A stretch of DNA of 64,000 bases from Ditylenchus dipsaci (GCA_004194705.1 SADC01001020.1:124001-188000); one strand, 5' to 3'. Positions 1 through 10,889 are shown, counted from the stretch's first letter. Made by a program: numbers and translations. The notes: generated from the letters alone by a model not told the origin.

Positions 1-85
1 ATTTTGAAAATGGGGTTAAAAAAGTGTCGGACCCTAGGTGGGAACGAACTTGAGGTGGGGATCGTTAAATCGAGGTTTGACTGTA
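1..85 (+). mobile_element. right-end fragment of a Q-framework pogo-like MITE
   Basis: The segment matches the right end of the full-length copy at 9020-9466: a GTGTCGGACCCTAGGTGGGA block, then GAACGAACTTGAGGTGGGG, then a copy of the keyword GATCGTTAAATCGAGG and the terminal TTTGACTG followed by TA. The left part lies outside the window. Pogo/Tigger-like assignment is inferred from the CAGTC...CTCGAT terminus and TA flank. Confidence 0.75.
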
Positions 86-246
86 TACCGTATTTTCTCT
101 ATTAATGAACCCGGGTTCATTATTTTTCAACCCTCCAAAAATGTTGAAATTGTAAATCAAAAATGGCCCTAACTCTGAAATCCTAGTCAAAAAATCGAGG
201 GGGGTTCATTATTAGAGAGGGGTTCATTAATAGAGAAAATACGGTA
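86..246. mobile_element. R-framework MITE (CCGTATTT termini), copy R1
   Basis: Short inverted-repeat element starting TACCGTATTTTCTCTATTAA and ending with its complement. The copy-specific word GGTTCATTA appears inverted at the left end and repeatedly in direct orientation near the right end. The interior (TTTCAACCCTCCAAAAATG... to AACTCTGAAATCCTAGTCAA) is recognisably shared with copies near 40.94, 45.92 and 57.17 kb. No coding capacity. Confidence 0.7.
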
Positions 247-401
247 ACATGTTTATAAAAACCAAACTATATAAAAAACAACTAGTTATCCCTAAACCCA
301 ATAATTCGCTTTATTGTTCAAAAAGGCTAAAAATGTTTATCACTGAAATATCTGTCAAAGTATAGGGGTCCGGCTTCAGTTTTCGTAAATTCGGTATTTA
401 A

Positions 402-1192
402 CTGGTGGACAAAAAGTCCTTGGACAAATTTTGAGCTCACTTTTTGAAATAAAAATTTAACGATGAGAAAATTCCTAAAAATAGGTTTTGTAGCCCTGAA
501 TCTCCTCTTTCAAATGGCATATTGCTTTCAGCTTGACTATTTTGGATAAGTCACCATTTGGCTCCAAACACTTGTCTGGTCATTTCGAGAAGGTTACCAA
601 CGTTTTCATCACTTTAACTGGTCAAATGTTTTATTGAATTTTAAGTGTCACTGCAGAATTTTATCACCATGTTGTAGCGCAGCTCAAGAGCTACAAAACC
701 CATATTACAGAGTGATTTTTGAATATCTGATGGTTGAGATATGTCCTTTTGGAATAAATCAATTTCTTGAAAAAATGACCAAAATCCGAGAAATTGGCAA
801 AAACTTTCATTTTGGTCATTTTTTCAAGAAATTGATTTATTCCAAAAGGACATATCTCAACCGTCAGATATTCAAAAATCACTCTGTAATATGGGTTTTG
901 TAGCTCTTGAGCTGCGCTACAACATGGTGATAAAATTCTGCAGTGACACTTAAAATTCAATAAAACATTTGACCAGTTAAAGTGATGAAAACGTTGGTAA
1001 CCTTCTCGAAATGACCAGACAAGTGTTTGGAGCCAAATAGTGACTTATCAAAAATAGTCAAGCTGAAAGCAATATGCCATTTGAAAGAGGAGATTCAGGG
1101 CTACAAAACCTATTTTTAGGAATTTTCTCATCGTTAAATTTTTATTTCAAAAAGTGAGCTCAAAATTTGTCCAAGGACTTTTTGTCCACCAG
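402..1192. mobile_element. 791-bp TTAA-flanked foldback element
   Basis: Near-perfect palindrome with arms of about 380 bp and a short loop around 784-808. It is bounded on both sides by TTAA (398-401 and 1193-1196), with termini CTGGTGGACAAA / TTTGTCCACCAG. TTAA target duplication is the hallmark of piggyBac-like transposons, so a non-autonomous piggyBac-type foldback is inferred. The mirrored open frames in its two arms are palindrome shadows, not genes. Confidence 0.75.
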
Positions 1193-1461
1193 TTAATTAT
1201 TCGGCAGACTGATTGCTCTTTTAATTATCATGCTCTATTTTCTTAACCTGCTTTATTTTATTATTGTCTTGTTCCTCATATTTATTTCTAGACGAAAAAT
1301 ATTGACGGTGAAAAAATAAAACATTTGAATAAAAACTGCTCGTGAGAATTTTTCGGAATATTTGTGGTTCTGATGTTTCCGAAAAGTTTTGTCTGCTGTT
1401 TTTATAGCGCAAATCTTTTCTAGCTCACGAAAGTCTTTTTAAATGATGGAACTGGTTTATA

Positions 1462-1888
1462 CAGAAAGTGTCAGAATTACGCGCACTTTTTTCATAAATT
1501 TTGTACCAAATGAAAAATGCATCTTCTTGACTAATTTTGACCGCTATTTTTGCTATTATTGTGTCTAAGCTGCCAATTTATGTTTTTCAGGCTCTCAAGC
1601 GTGGATTTGGATTCAATCAACAAAATCGTTGAGGACTTTTCAGGAAGAATCAATGCCTGTATAGATGCCGACGGGAAACATTTTGAGTGATCATTTGTTA
1701 TTATGTATGCTGTCTGTTGTTGTGGCATTTGTGTGCGGAATAAAAACTTTCAAGAGACTATTAAAGTCGTTGGCCTTTCATATCTGGATCGTTAGATGAG
1801 CTAAAATGTGTGTCTGGAATACAGCTCGGGTAAGGAGCTACCTCGCCAAATTTTTTAAAAAAAGTGCGCGTAATTCTGACACACCCTG
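1462..1888 (+). mobile_element. Tc1/mariner deletion derivative with transposase C-terminus
   Basis: Inverted termini with the core GTGTCAGAATTACGCGCAC, flanked by TA at 1460-1461 and 1889-1890. Inside, 1592-1690 (+) encodes about 32 residues ending in GRINACIDADGKHFE and a stop. This resembles the conserved C-terminal tail of Tc1/mariner-type transposases ('RL.ACI.A.GGHFE' pattern, known family feature). A TTTTTCAG sits directly before the coding remnant and AATAAA follows at 1739-1744. The rest of the transposase has been lost. Confidence 0.7.
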
Positions 1889-2549
1889 TACCTAGCTTTC
1901 ATACCTAGATTGAAATTTAGACATTTTGTTACAAATAACATTTTGGCTTTTGGTCTTTGTTCAATAATTGTCATGTTCAATTTACCTTTTTAGTGCGTTA
2001 CATAAATTTAACTAAATTAATCGACAGTGTTAGTTAGCTTTGCTGGTTTTCAATAACTTTATTATGTTTGTACACGAAAAAATTCTCAGTTTATATTTGT
2101 TTGAAATTGTTAAGGTAGTTTTAGCATCTGACTCTTATTCTTTTTCCTACCTATTCCTTGAATCTTTGCTTTGGATTTTTCGTTTGATGTTCAATTTGAA
2201 TAAGACAATCAATTAATAAACTAAAAAGGTTTATTCTGATCCTAAAAATAAAAAAATTGACCATAGTGGGGAATACACCGCACGAAAGTTTATGAAGAAA
2301 TAACAGGTCTAACAAAGTCATCTATTGTACTACAATTTTTCTCGCTGGTTTTGTGATATTCGTATTCCTCGTGAAAAATACGCCAGGGTAAACAGTCGTT
2401 ACAGTCGAAAATTCCCGTGTTAAACAATTCCCCGAATATTCGTGACTGCACTAATATGAAATTAAAATTTTATTATGCTTGATATTATGCATTCTACAAT
2501 TTACTATGTTTAAAGATTACAATATAATGATCTATGCTTGAATTTTGTT
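1889..2549. other. AT-rich intergenic stretch upstream of a chemoreceptor gene
   Basis: No coding exon, RNA gene or complete repeat recognised. It presumably includes the promoter of the gene starting at 2550, but no TATA box or operator is convincing. Confidence 0.4.
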
Positions 2550-5500
2550 ATGGATAACACTACGTGCTCCTACTTTGAGCTGGCTTTATGCCAATTTTCT
2601 TTTATATCTAACAGCTATTTTGTATTTATGCTAATCCGACACACTATCATGCACAACAATCTAAGAATATTAATGGTAATTTAGTTTTTTGCAAACCTCA
2701 ACGACTTGTTCAGGAAACTAGAGTTGGTGTTTGAGTTTTAGTGAAGAATGTTTCACTCCGAGTTCCTGAACGAGTCATAAAAACGTGATTTCTTAAAAAA
2801 ATATTTTTAGTGCTCTTTTTCTGTCATGTTAATAATGATGTCTTTGTCGCGTGGCCCTCTAATATTGAAAGATTTTACCGATAAAATATCTGATCTGCTT
2901 TTGTGCTTATGCTACTATATTCATGGCACTACAGTGGGCTTCTTTCAGTTTGCGGCCATACCTTTTATTATTGAACACGCAATAGCCACAGTAAGGCTTA
3001 AGGAATACGAAAAAAAAACCAAAGCATACTTTGGAATTTCTGCTCCCTGCGTCCAGGTTTGTATTTGAAAAGAAAATCTTTATTTTGCATTTCATCTTGC
3101 ATTTATAAAAAATCAGCATTAGGTTTGCAAATATTTTAAGATTAGCAATAAAAGCTTTGATATATAAATTTATAAAACTTTTTACTTTACTTTCGATAAA
3201 CTTACACACCTCGGGACCAGCCTGGTATGCCAGTTTATTGAGAGTGCCTGTTTATCGGGAGTATCATTTCGTCTAAATCGCTTAGTTTACTCTGTTTCTG
3301 AGAACTAAGAATGGCTGTACCGAAAAAGGTAAAAGAATATTTGGTAAAAGGCACACTTGGTAAAAAAAGCTTTTGGTAAAATTTTTTTTGGTAAAGGCAC
3401 ATTTGGTAAATTTTTTTTAAAGGGGAATGCCCACGCTAATAAAAGGTGGTGCCCGGGAATTCAAATTTTTTCCTTAATTATTGAACTTCTGTATGGATTT
3501 TGCAACTTGGTTTCAAACAAGACAAGGCTTAGAACATAATTTTAGGTATGGTATTGTTAGAAACCAAGTTAAAAATTCCGTACAGAAATTTAATGATTAG
3601 GAAAATTTTTGAATTACCGGGCACCACCTCTTATTAGCGTGGGCACGCCATTTTAAGTAAAGGCACATTTGACAAAAAAAATTTGTCTGTGTACCACAAT
3701 CATAGTGACCGCCCGTCCGGCCGGGCCCGTCTCGTCCCCGTCCGGTACGTCGAAAAACCGGACGTTCAGACGGCCGGCTTGGTCGGCAGTCCTAGAGGCC
3801 GGCCGGTGGACGGCCGGCTGAAAACGTCCAAGACGGCAGACGGCCGGCAACGACAAACTCGGACGGCCGGTCCGTCAGACGCCGTCCTTCATTAGACCGA
3901 GCAAATTTTGGACTCGTAATTTTTATTTTAACAGAAGTCTTGAAAAATAACATTCCACCAAAATTCAGCTCGGAGAATCACAATTTAGTGATACGATTGC
4001 CTTAACGAAAATCACATCAACATTCGGCTTAGGTCCCTTTGAGATCAGAATCTACCAATGACCTCGTAGAAGATGTATTGCATAGCTGCGTCCGAGAGAC
4101 TGGTAACAGAAAAGCAGCGACGTTTTGGACAAGCGAGCTAAGACACTAACTTTTTCGGCTCTATATGTGTTCGTGGAACTCCCAAAAAAATTTTGCCTTG
4201 GTCCCCCCTGTTGTTTTTTTTTCGTAATTTTTTGAAATTTGTGCCTTGGTCCCCCTGTTGATTTGTTTTGATATTTTTTTCAAAAGTCTTAAAAAGTATC
4301 AAACAACAGTATGTGAGCCCTTGTCCATTTACTACGGTGGACAGAAAGGTGAACTTCCATTGAATTAAGGGTCGGCCGAAGGCCGGCCAGGTAAAAAACC
4401 CTTTAAGGAATTTTTCTCTTTAATGATTTTTTTACCTGGCCGGCCTTCGGCCGACCCCTAATTCAATGGAAGTTCACCTTTCTGTCCACCGTAGTAAATG
4501 GACAAGGGCTCACATACTTTAAAAAAAGGTTTTTGGCTGTTTGATACTTTTTAAGACTTTTGAAAAAAATATCAAAACAAATCAACAGGGGGACCAAGGC
4601 ACAAATTTCAAAAAATTACGAAAAAAAAACAACAGGGGGGACCAAGGCAAAATTTTTTTGGGAGTTCCACGAACACATATAGAGCCACTTTTTCTAAAGC
4701 AACAAAAAATTCAGCCAAATGAGCCGATAGAAAAGTTAGCGATTGATATTTTGATAATTCCGGCTCCGTCTGGTGCTGCTGAAAGAATCTCTTCCATAAT
4801 GACAATGCATGCGGAAGGAAGAAGAGTGGGTATTAATGTTGAGTGGGTATTATACTTCTCACATATAACTCGAGATATATTTTTTAAGTTGCTAAATTTT
4901 TTCGATAAAGATCAATTTTTTAGTAAAAAATTTTTCACAAAACTTTTTTCACTATTTAGGCCGGCCGGCGAACGGCCGGCGTTAGAAAATCTTAGTCGGA
5001 CGGCCGGCAGACGGCCGGCAGACGGCCGGCCAAATTTTCAGCAAGACGGCGAAATATTGGACGGCCGGCCGACGGCCGGCCGTAAGAAAAAAATCTGGAC
5101 GGCCGGTTGGACGGCCAGTCAAAAACGTCTAAGACGGGGACAGGACGTCATCCAAATTTCAAAAAGTGCGGTCACTATGACCACAGTCTGTGACACGAAA
5201 AGAACCAGAAATAGCCGTTACCAAATTTTTTTTTACCAAATGTGACTTTACCAAAAAAAGTTTTACCAAAAGTTTTTTTTCACCAAATGTGCCGTTTGCC
5301 AAATATTTCTTCACCTTTTTCGGTACAGTACTAAGAATAGCAAGCAGAAAAATTTACGGAAATTTAAAAAATATTTAAAAAAAATTGGCGGAAATTCGAA
5401 AAATGTAACAGAATATATGGTGTTGGTTTATCGAGTAAATGTTTTTAAATGTACGGGATCGAGCTTATGGTGCCGGTTTATCGGGGAGCCGGTGATCAAC

Positions 5501-8500
5501 AGTCGACTGCATATGATTTTCGTGTATCTGCGAGCATCACAACGGCAAGACGTTTCGAAGAGGTTTGAAGGTCAGAGACACAGACTTATCCACAAGGTGA
5601 TAAAAAAAACATATTTTAAGCGTTTTTATTGACAAAATTGATCAAAAATGCCCATAAAAGTATTGCACCGCCGTTTTTGAACCTTTTAAATTACAAAGAA
5701 GCTTTTCAAAATACTGAAAGATGCTTAGCGAATTTCAATGTTTTTCAAACAAATAAGCCTAAGAAAGATTTATAGCTTAACTAATTAGAGGGTTTTTTTA
5801 TTAATGACATGCAACGAATAACAATGACATGCAAGTGATATTTGAGGAAAAGTCTTTCTGTATGCTTGTATAAACTACAAGGATACTATAAACTGCTCCT
5901 GCTTTCGTTAACAATATTTTAAATTAAATTAAATTTTATAAATAATTTTCATATTGACATTTCTTAGCTTAAATTAAATTTCGAGAAGTAGTGTGAAATA
6001 ATTCAGTTTTACCTAAAATAAATATTTTAATTTTTAAGATCTTTTTCGATATCTGTTTTTTTCAACAAGCTGATTCTATTTAACACTCGCATAACTGTTT
6101 GTAACTGCGGATTATTTTTTTATTATTAAATTTTATTTTGAGAAGCTTTCCATTGACAGAAAATAATGATTATGCACCATTTTGCAGCGCAAAATTACCG
6201 TGTCTAAAAAACAAAGATTTTAGTCAAAGTCGTGGCCCAAGTTATTGGATACTGAATTAGAAAAATTGGCTTTTTGTAAACTAGTACCCTTTTAAACAAA
6301 CGCAAAATATTCATATATACTGTCAAAGTCGTTTTATAAGAGTACACACATTGGAAAGAGCACTTAATTGTCCGTCGAAAGGCATATAAGAAGCACAGAA
6401 AAGCTTAAAAAAATTTACATTACACATTAAATTTATAAAAAGTCGCCATTTTTCAACTTTCCTAAAAGGACATTTTTCAAAGCCTTTTTTGCCTGTACTT
6501 TTTCTCAGTTCTGAAAAAAATTCCCAACGCTATCTTTGTAATGGCCTGTTCACATACTGAGAGTGGGAGTGAGAGTGGGAGTTGGAGTGAGAGTGAGAGT
6601 AAGGGGGTGTTCACAATGCACCTCACTCTCACTCTCAGTATGCGAACAGGCCATAAGGGAGGCAGATAGCAAAAAAATAAGAAACAGGGCAGGCGCGACC
6701 CGATATCTGAACTATTTAGAGAGCCGATTTGAAAGGAGGATATCGTGGGATCGCACTTTTCCCAGACCTGTAAAAAGCCATACGTGGCCTATGGCGTACG
6801 ACTTTTTCTTGTTCAATGTGAAATTCTGCACAACTACGCAAAATGGTTTTTTAAAAGCATTGATAATAAGCTTATAAGATTGCCTCATCCGCATGAAAGA
6901 TAATGTTTGCTGAACAATATTCCTGACCACATTTTTTGTCACATTCCAGAGAATATTGTGGCTATTAAAAAAATAGTCAATGTGTCTTTTTGATAATAGA
7001 GATCTAAATTATTAAGACAAATACGCATATTACATGAATACTTTAACTTTCTAAGTTTAGGTAGCTGTAGGTTATGCACTATCTAGCTACATTAGTGTCC
7101 AGTTCAAAGACGTGAAAACAATAAATAACGAAGACGTCTATCCAGACCCTCTTTTTCCAAAATTTATGTGTCTCTTTGCAATCGTCCAATTTTCGTGTCA
7201 AGCTCATCTTTTATTGTGAGTTTTTTAACCATTCTTAAAATTTTGTCTTTTAAAAATATTAATGCCAAATAAATATTATCTTCAGGCCATTGTTTATTTA
7301 TTTATTTACAACAAAAGGTGCTATTTACAATCTCAAAGTTCAACAAAACACTCAGTGCCGCTTCGATACCAATGTTCCGAGAATATTAGAACTTCCTTAC
7401 AACTTTTGCCGATCCTGATTATTTTGTTAGTATGGTAAGATTTTTTTCCGGTACTTTCCAGTTCTTTTTTTTTATTCTGTCAAATGGTTGAATAGCTCTC
7501 TTCTAGGCACAAAACCGCGAAATCTAGTTGCTTCTATAAAAGTTTTTAACTTCCTCCGAATTGGAGGCGGTGGATTTTAGCCTGGATTTTTGGCAAATTC
7601 GGAAGATTTTCAGTAATTTTTAGCAAAACTTTTTCTTATATCTTTCTGGAACCATTAAAATTAAATTTTAGCTCAATTACAAGCGCAAAACCGTGAAATT
7701 AAGATAGCGCGAAGGAAAAGTTTTTCTTTTCCTTGAATTGGAGTTGGTGGATTTTAGCGTGTATTTTCGACAAATTTTAGTTTCCAACCCGATTTTCTGC
7801 CAGTTTTTGCAAACTAATGCAGGTATCTCCACGGAAATTTTTTTTTACAACCATTCATAGGTGCAAACACGATGCAGGCTCTGATAGGCGCCTGTTGCCA
7901 CTTGTCACGCGTCATTTTGAATACCCCTTAACGGTATATAAGGCACCGCATATAATTTTTCTAGGTAGAGCAAAAACTAAGGAAGGGATAAGAGATAGTG
8001 TCATAAAAAATGAAAAAAAGACCCAAAAGTGACTATTGTTTCTGCACCTTTCTAGATTAGGAAAAAACATACTGTACAGTCCTTATACGCGAGTCACTTA
8101 GAAAGGTGAGTCACGTTTCTGTCCCATTTTGCTTCTTCTCTTTGATCCCCATTCTGATTGTCTTGAAAAAATTTGATTTTTCACGCGAGTGAGGTTATTA
8201 GAAAGCCCGTGTCCTGCTTCTTCTGATCAACTTCAAATACAATTAATTGAAAATGAGATTTACAGCAGGAGTCTGGACTTGGCTAGTTCAGAGGGTTAAC
8301 TGACGCCAGATAGTACATTTTTCTTAACTTTTGTTTTATTCTCGTATCCAGTATAAACAAGAGAAAAAGAAAATAGGGCACTGTTTGTTTTTTAACATTT
8401 TCTGAAACATTTTTCAGCAACACATCTATGTCACTTGTTACCATCATGACTTTCAATCAATCAACAGCCAACATTCTTCCAGGACAGCTTTACGACATAA

Positions 8501-8577
8501 TTTTAGTGTTAGGCACTGTTCTCATACCAATAGCTGGAATAATGTATCCGTTTTACACTTTATTATACACTAGATAA
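2550..8577 (+). CDS. Sra/Srab/Sre-superfamily chemoreceptor (7TM GPCR)
   Basis: Five-exon model: 2550-2675, 2811-3056, 7061-7215, 7286-7434, 8418-8577, about 278 residues. Nematode chemoreceptors of this superfamily sit in sensory-cilium membranes and detect environmental chemicals; the ligand is unknown. Exon 1 gives MDNTTCSYF, TM1 and the HNNLRILM loop that starts TM2. Exon 2 carries TM3 and the diagnostic IIEHAIAT..LKEYE segment (family pattern 'ERxxATxxxxxYE'). Exon 3 holds TM4 and TM5. Exon 4 has the diagnostic LRYQCSENIR, then TM6. Exon 5 is TM7, ending YPFYTLLYTR and TAA, a short tail. Introns have GT/AG ends. Phases agree except between exons 3 and 4, where one base is missing; one more T in the T run at 7209-7213 would close it. 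The 4.0-kb second intron holds nested transposons. Assignment among Sra, Srab and Sre is uncertain. Confidence 0.85.
3205..3315. mobile_element. left remnant of an interrupted P-framework MITE
   Basis: Contains the P-family hub CGGGACCAG followed by two copies of the word GTGCCnGTTTAT(T/C)G. Its other half seems to lie at 5327-5515, on the far side of the 3316-5326 insertion; together they would make one pogo-like MITE. Confidence 0.5.
3428..3645. mobile_element. 218-bp palindromic MITE
   Basis: Inverted termini TGCCCACGCTAATAA / TTATTAGCGTGGGCA, with the arms continuing into GGTGGTGCCCGG and its complement. Inserted within the left terminus of the 3316-5326 element. Confidence 0.65.
3700..5178. 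mobile_element. element filled with iterated GACGGCCGGC words
   Basis: Bounded by CATAGTGACCGC near 3702 and GCGGTCACTATG near 5178. GC-rich blocks at about 3710-3895 and 4960-5130 are made of GACGGCCGGC-type repeats, in sharp contrast with the AT-rich surroundings. Open frames across it are repeat translations. Confidence 0.55.
4159..4686. mobile_element. 528-bp palindrome with CCTTGGTCCCCCCTGTTG motif
   Basis: Perfect-looking arms begin GGCTCTATATGTGTTCGTGG and meet near 4414. An inner palindrome (about 4310-4517) containing GGCCGGCCTTCGGCC could be a second, nested element. The motif GCCTTGGTCCCCCCTGTTG recurs in the palindrome at 60862-61317. Confidence 0.6.
5327..5515. mobile_element. 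right remnant of the interrupted P-framework MITE
   Basis: Carries two copies of GGTGyyGGTTTATCG, then CAACAGTCGACTGC. It pairs with the remnant at 3205-3315, which has the same keyword. Confidence 0.45.
6540..6655. mobile_element. short MITE with GAGTGG/GTGAGA microsatellite
   Basis: Inverted termini TGGCCTGTTCACATACTGAG / CTCAGTATGCGAACAGGCCA enclose iterated GAGTGNGAGT hexamer-type repeats in opposite orientations. It lies in the large chemoreceptor intron. Confidence 0.6.
7530..7800. repeat. dispersed repeat (GGTGGATTTTAGCCTGGATTT family)
   Basis: Two imperfect copies of a unit containing CGCGAAATC..., AATTGGAG..GGTGGATTTTAG. The reverse complement matches units at 19,870-20,500 and 31,560-31,700 (CAGGCTAAAATC.ACCA.CTCC). 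Not coding. Confidence 0.5.
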
Positions 8578-8642
8578 AACCTTGTGAAAATTTAGGTTCC
8601 ATTCAGTCTTACGAAAGAGTACCTGTGAATATCTTCTTAAAA

Positions 8643-8850
8643 TTAAAGTTTATTCCATACGGGAAACCAAGTGGTATCTGAGGACAACAAGCAAAATATT
8701 GTAACAAAAAATGGACCAAAATGTTTGTTGACTGGAAAGCAGTTAATTGTTAGCAAAGACTTGCAGAAAGATGTGTATTTTTCAAAGCTTAAAAGAAAGC
8801 TGGAACTCAATAACTTGAGTAGACATAATTTTGGTAACAGAAAATGAATC
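8643..8850 (+). other. possible orphan 3' exon, lysine-rich tail
   Basis: The plus-strand frame through 8671-8849 reads a hydrophilic, Lys/Asn-rich stretch ending LSRHNFGNRK and a stop. It could be a missed C-terminal tail of the chemoreceptor ending at 8577 or a fragment of another gene. No convincing acceptor joins it, so it is left unassigned. Confidence 0.2.
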
Positions 8851-9019
8851 ATTTTGTTATTTGTATTTAAGCTAAATATCGAAAACTGGTCTCTGTAAAT
8901 TTATCAAGCTGTTTGGCATTTATTGTTTCATTTTTTGAATAAAAAAATTTTCATGCAATATTGGACCCCTCAATCCTCGATTAAAAGTTCTGCAATCAAA
9001 AGAGCGCTAAAAATCAATA

Positions 9020-9466
9020 CAGTCAAACCTCGATTTAACGACCCCCACCTCGAGTTCGCTCCCACCTAGGGTCCGACACTTTTTTGAATTATTGAAATAA
9101 TTTATCGATTCTGTTTGACAGCCTGGTCGCAAATATCGTAAGGATTCCGATTTTGCCGATCGTTTCTCAAAAGCATAAAGTTTTCGCTTTTAAAAAATCA
9201 AAACCTCGATTTAACGACCGCCCTTTTGAAATTAGAGAGAACTCTTGAAAATTAGAGGGTCGTTAAATCGAGGTTTTGATTTTTTAAAAGCAAAAAAATT
9301 TAGGTTTTTTTAGAAAACGATCGGCAAAATCGGAATCCTTACGATATTTGCGACCACACTGTCAAAAAAGAATCGATAAAATATTTTGAAAATGGGGTTA
9401 AAAAAAGTGTCGGACCCTAGGTGGGAACGAACTTGAGGTGGGGGTCGTTAACTCGAGGTTTGACTT
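9020..9466. mobile_element. full-length Q-framework pogo-like MITE
   Basis: Palindromic element flanked by TA, left terminus CAGTCAAACCTCGATTTAAC. Four copies of the keyword GGTCGTTAAATCGAGG (two in each orientation) lie at the ends and either side of the centre. Shared framework blocks include GTGTCGGACCCTAGGTGGGA and GATCGGCAAAATCGGAATCC. Copies with other keywords are at 57521-57756, 62758-63198 and 1-85. Confidence 0.8.
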
Positions 9467-9539
9467 TACACATAATAGTTTACAATCTTCTACTTTCATT
9501 GCTTAAGCTTTTCAGATGTAAAATGGACTGCCTAAACTT

Positions 9540-10100
9540 TTCCCTGCCGGCAAAACTCTTTTTCTGTCGCTGAAACCCTTTTCTTGTCGACGATGAGTTT
9601 TTTCCTTGCTCAAAAAATTTTCCCTTGTCTTGACAAGATTTTTTTTGAATAAGGAAAAAAGGGTTTTAACGACAAAAAAAGAGTTTTGGGGAGCTTGTCC
9701 ACAATGTGCGCCCCAAAAATATGAACAGTTACTGTGCTGAAATTGCTTCTCTCCGGTTTTCATGTTATTACTGTGTATCATATTACCGGATTACCTAGGT
9801 TTTTATAGATTGCAAGTTTCATATACCTGGAGTGAACTCGAACTCGAGAGGATGCAAGAAAAGGCCGACGATAGGATTTTACCAAGGAACTTTCTTTGAG
9901 GAGCATAAGCTTTCTTTGAAAAACCTAGGTAATCCGGTAATACGATACACAGTAATAACATGGAAACCGGAGAGAAGCAATTTCAAGCACAATAACTGTT
10001 TATATTTTTGGGGCGCACATTGTGGACAAGCTCCGTTTTGGCGGCAGAAAAAAGTGTCTGGGTGACAACTTTTTCTGGCGAAAGAATTTTTTTTGCCGTA
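9540..10100. mobile_element. foldback element, about 560 bp
   Basis: Inverted arms are readable as GGAGCTTGTCCACAATGTGC...AACCTAGGTAATCCGG on opposite strands, centre near 9853. Open frames on both strands are mirror images of each other and are not genes. Confidence 0.6.
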
Positions 10101-10889
10101 AGTAGAACAGCGATCGAAAAACATGTCTTCACTAGACAGTTCTAAACTGAGATTGATTGATTTTATTTTAATCGTTATATTGCATAATCATATTTATGCT
10201 TGTCAATCAATTCGTTTTATTGTAGAAAAGCTTTTTGCACGCATTAAAATATATTTGGTTGAGTTTTGTCAAAATATGGCTTACCTCTTACTATTTAATC
10301 GGTTTCGTTTCCAGAAAAAATTGAACATTTTTGTTTAATTTTTCGTGTATTCTTATTCAAAAAAAGCGTAAGCTTGGTTCTATTTGTAGCTTGAGGATAC
10401 ATTTACACTTCTTGTATGACGAAACCTAGTTTGACAATCATATTTGCCCATAACGTTTAATGGAAAAATTCTTTTGACCAGATTGATTTTGTATCAAGTT
10501 TCCGAGTAAGTGCCGAATCCTCAAATCAATAGAGAAAAACACAAAATCAATAGAGATTTTTGATTTGTTCCACGTTCGGCCGGCATTTTGTTTTTGAATG
10601 AACAATAGAATTTAACAAAGTGTCTGTGATGCACTTTTATGAAAATTCTGGCATGGTGTTTACGGGTTTAGCACTTGCTGGGGATTTCACGCAGAATAAA
10701 ACTTTCCATCAAGTTATGTGCAAATAGGATTATCAGACAAGGCTGCGTTAAACAAGAAGTGTGAACATTAATAAAAGCTGTAAAATGCTTTTTAAGAAAA
10801 ATTAGTGAATGTATAAGATGAAATAGGATCTATTGAAAAAAATACCAAAATCTAAGTTTTATTAATTTTCTGTATTTCAATTTTCTTAA
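10101..10889. other. AT-rich intergenic sequence
   Basis: No supported gene. A hydrophobic open frame at 10123-10338 has no splice context or family motif. Confidence 0.35.

Larger units (their letters stand above)
3316..5326. mobile_element. 2.0-kb nested foldback element, TGTACCGAAAAAGG termini
   Basis: Inverted termini of about 100 bp, both built from iterated TTTGGTAAA words, span 3316-3415 and 5220-5326. Near-identical host sequence ctaagaatggc / ctaagaatagc lies next to each end, consistent with a target duplication of about 11 bp (MULE-like, inference). Three further elements are nested inside: a MITE at 3428-3645, a GGCCGG-rich element at about 3700-5178 and a palindrome at 4159-4686. 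No transposase seen. Confidence 0.6.

Noticed and set aside
634..960. Two overlapping 89-residue open frames on opposite strands
   Set aside because: They are the two arms of the 402-1192 palindrome and translate to almost the same peptide.
1208..1307. Hydrophobic frame LIALLIIMLYFLN... as a first TM exon of the chemoreceptor
   Set aside because: The ATG exon at 2550-2675 supplies TM1 in frame; this frame would end in the wrong phase for it.
3653..3895. Open frames across the GGCCGG-rich block
   Set aside because: Low-complexity repeat translation.
4541..5245. 234-residue open frame
   Set aside because: Runs through a palindrome and GGCCGG repeats with no domain or splice support.
10123..10338. 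Hydrophobic 71-residue frame as a possible small membrane protein
   Set aside because: AT-rich composition alone explains it; no motif, splice site or neighbour supports a gene.
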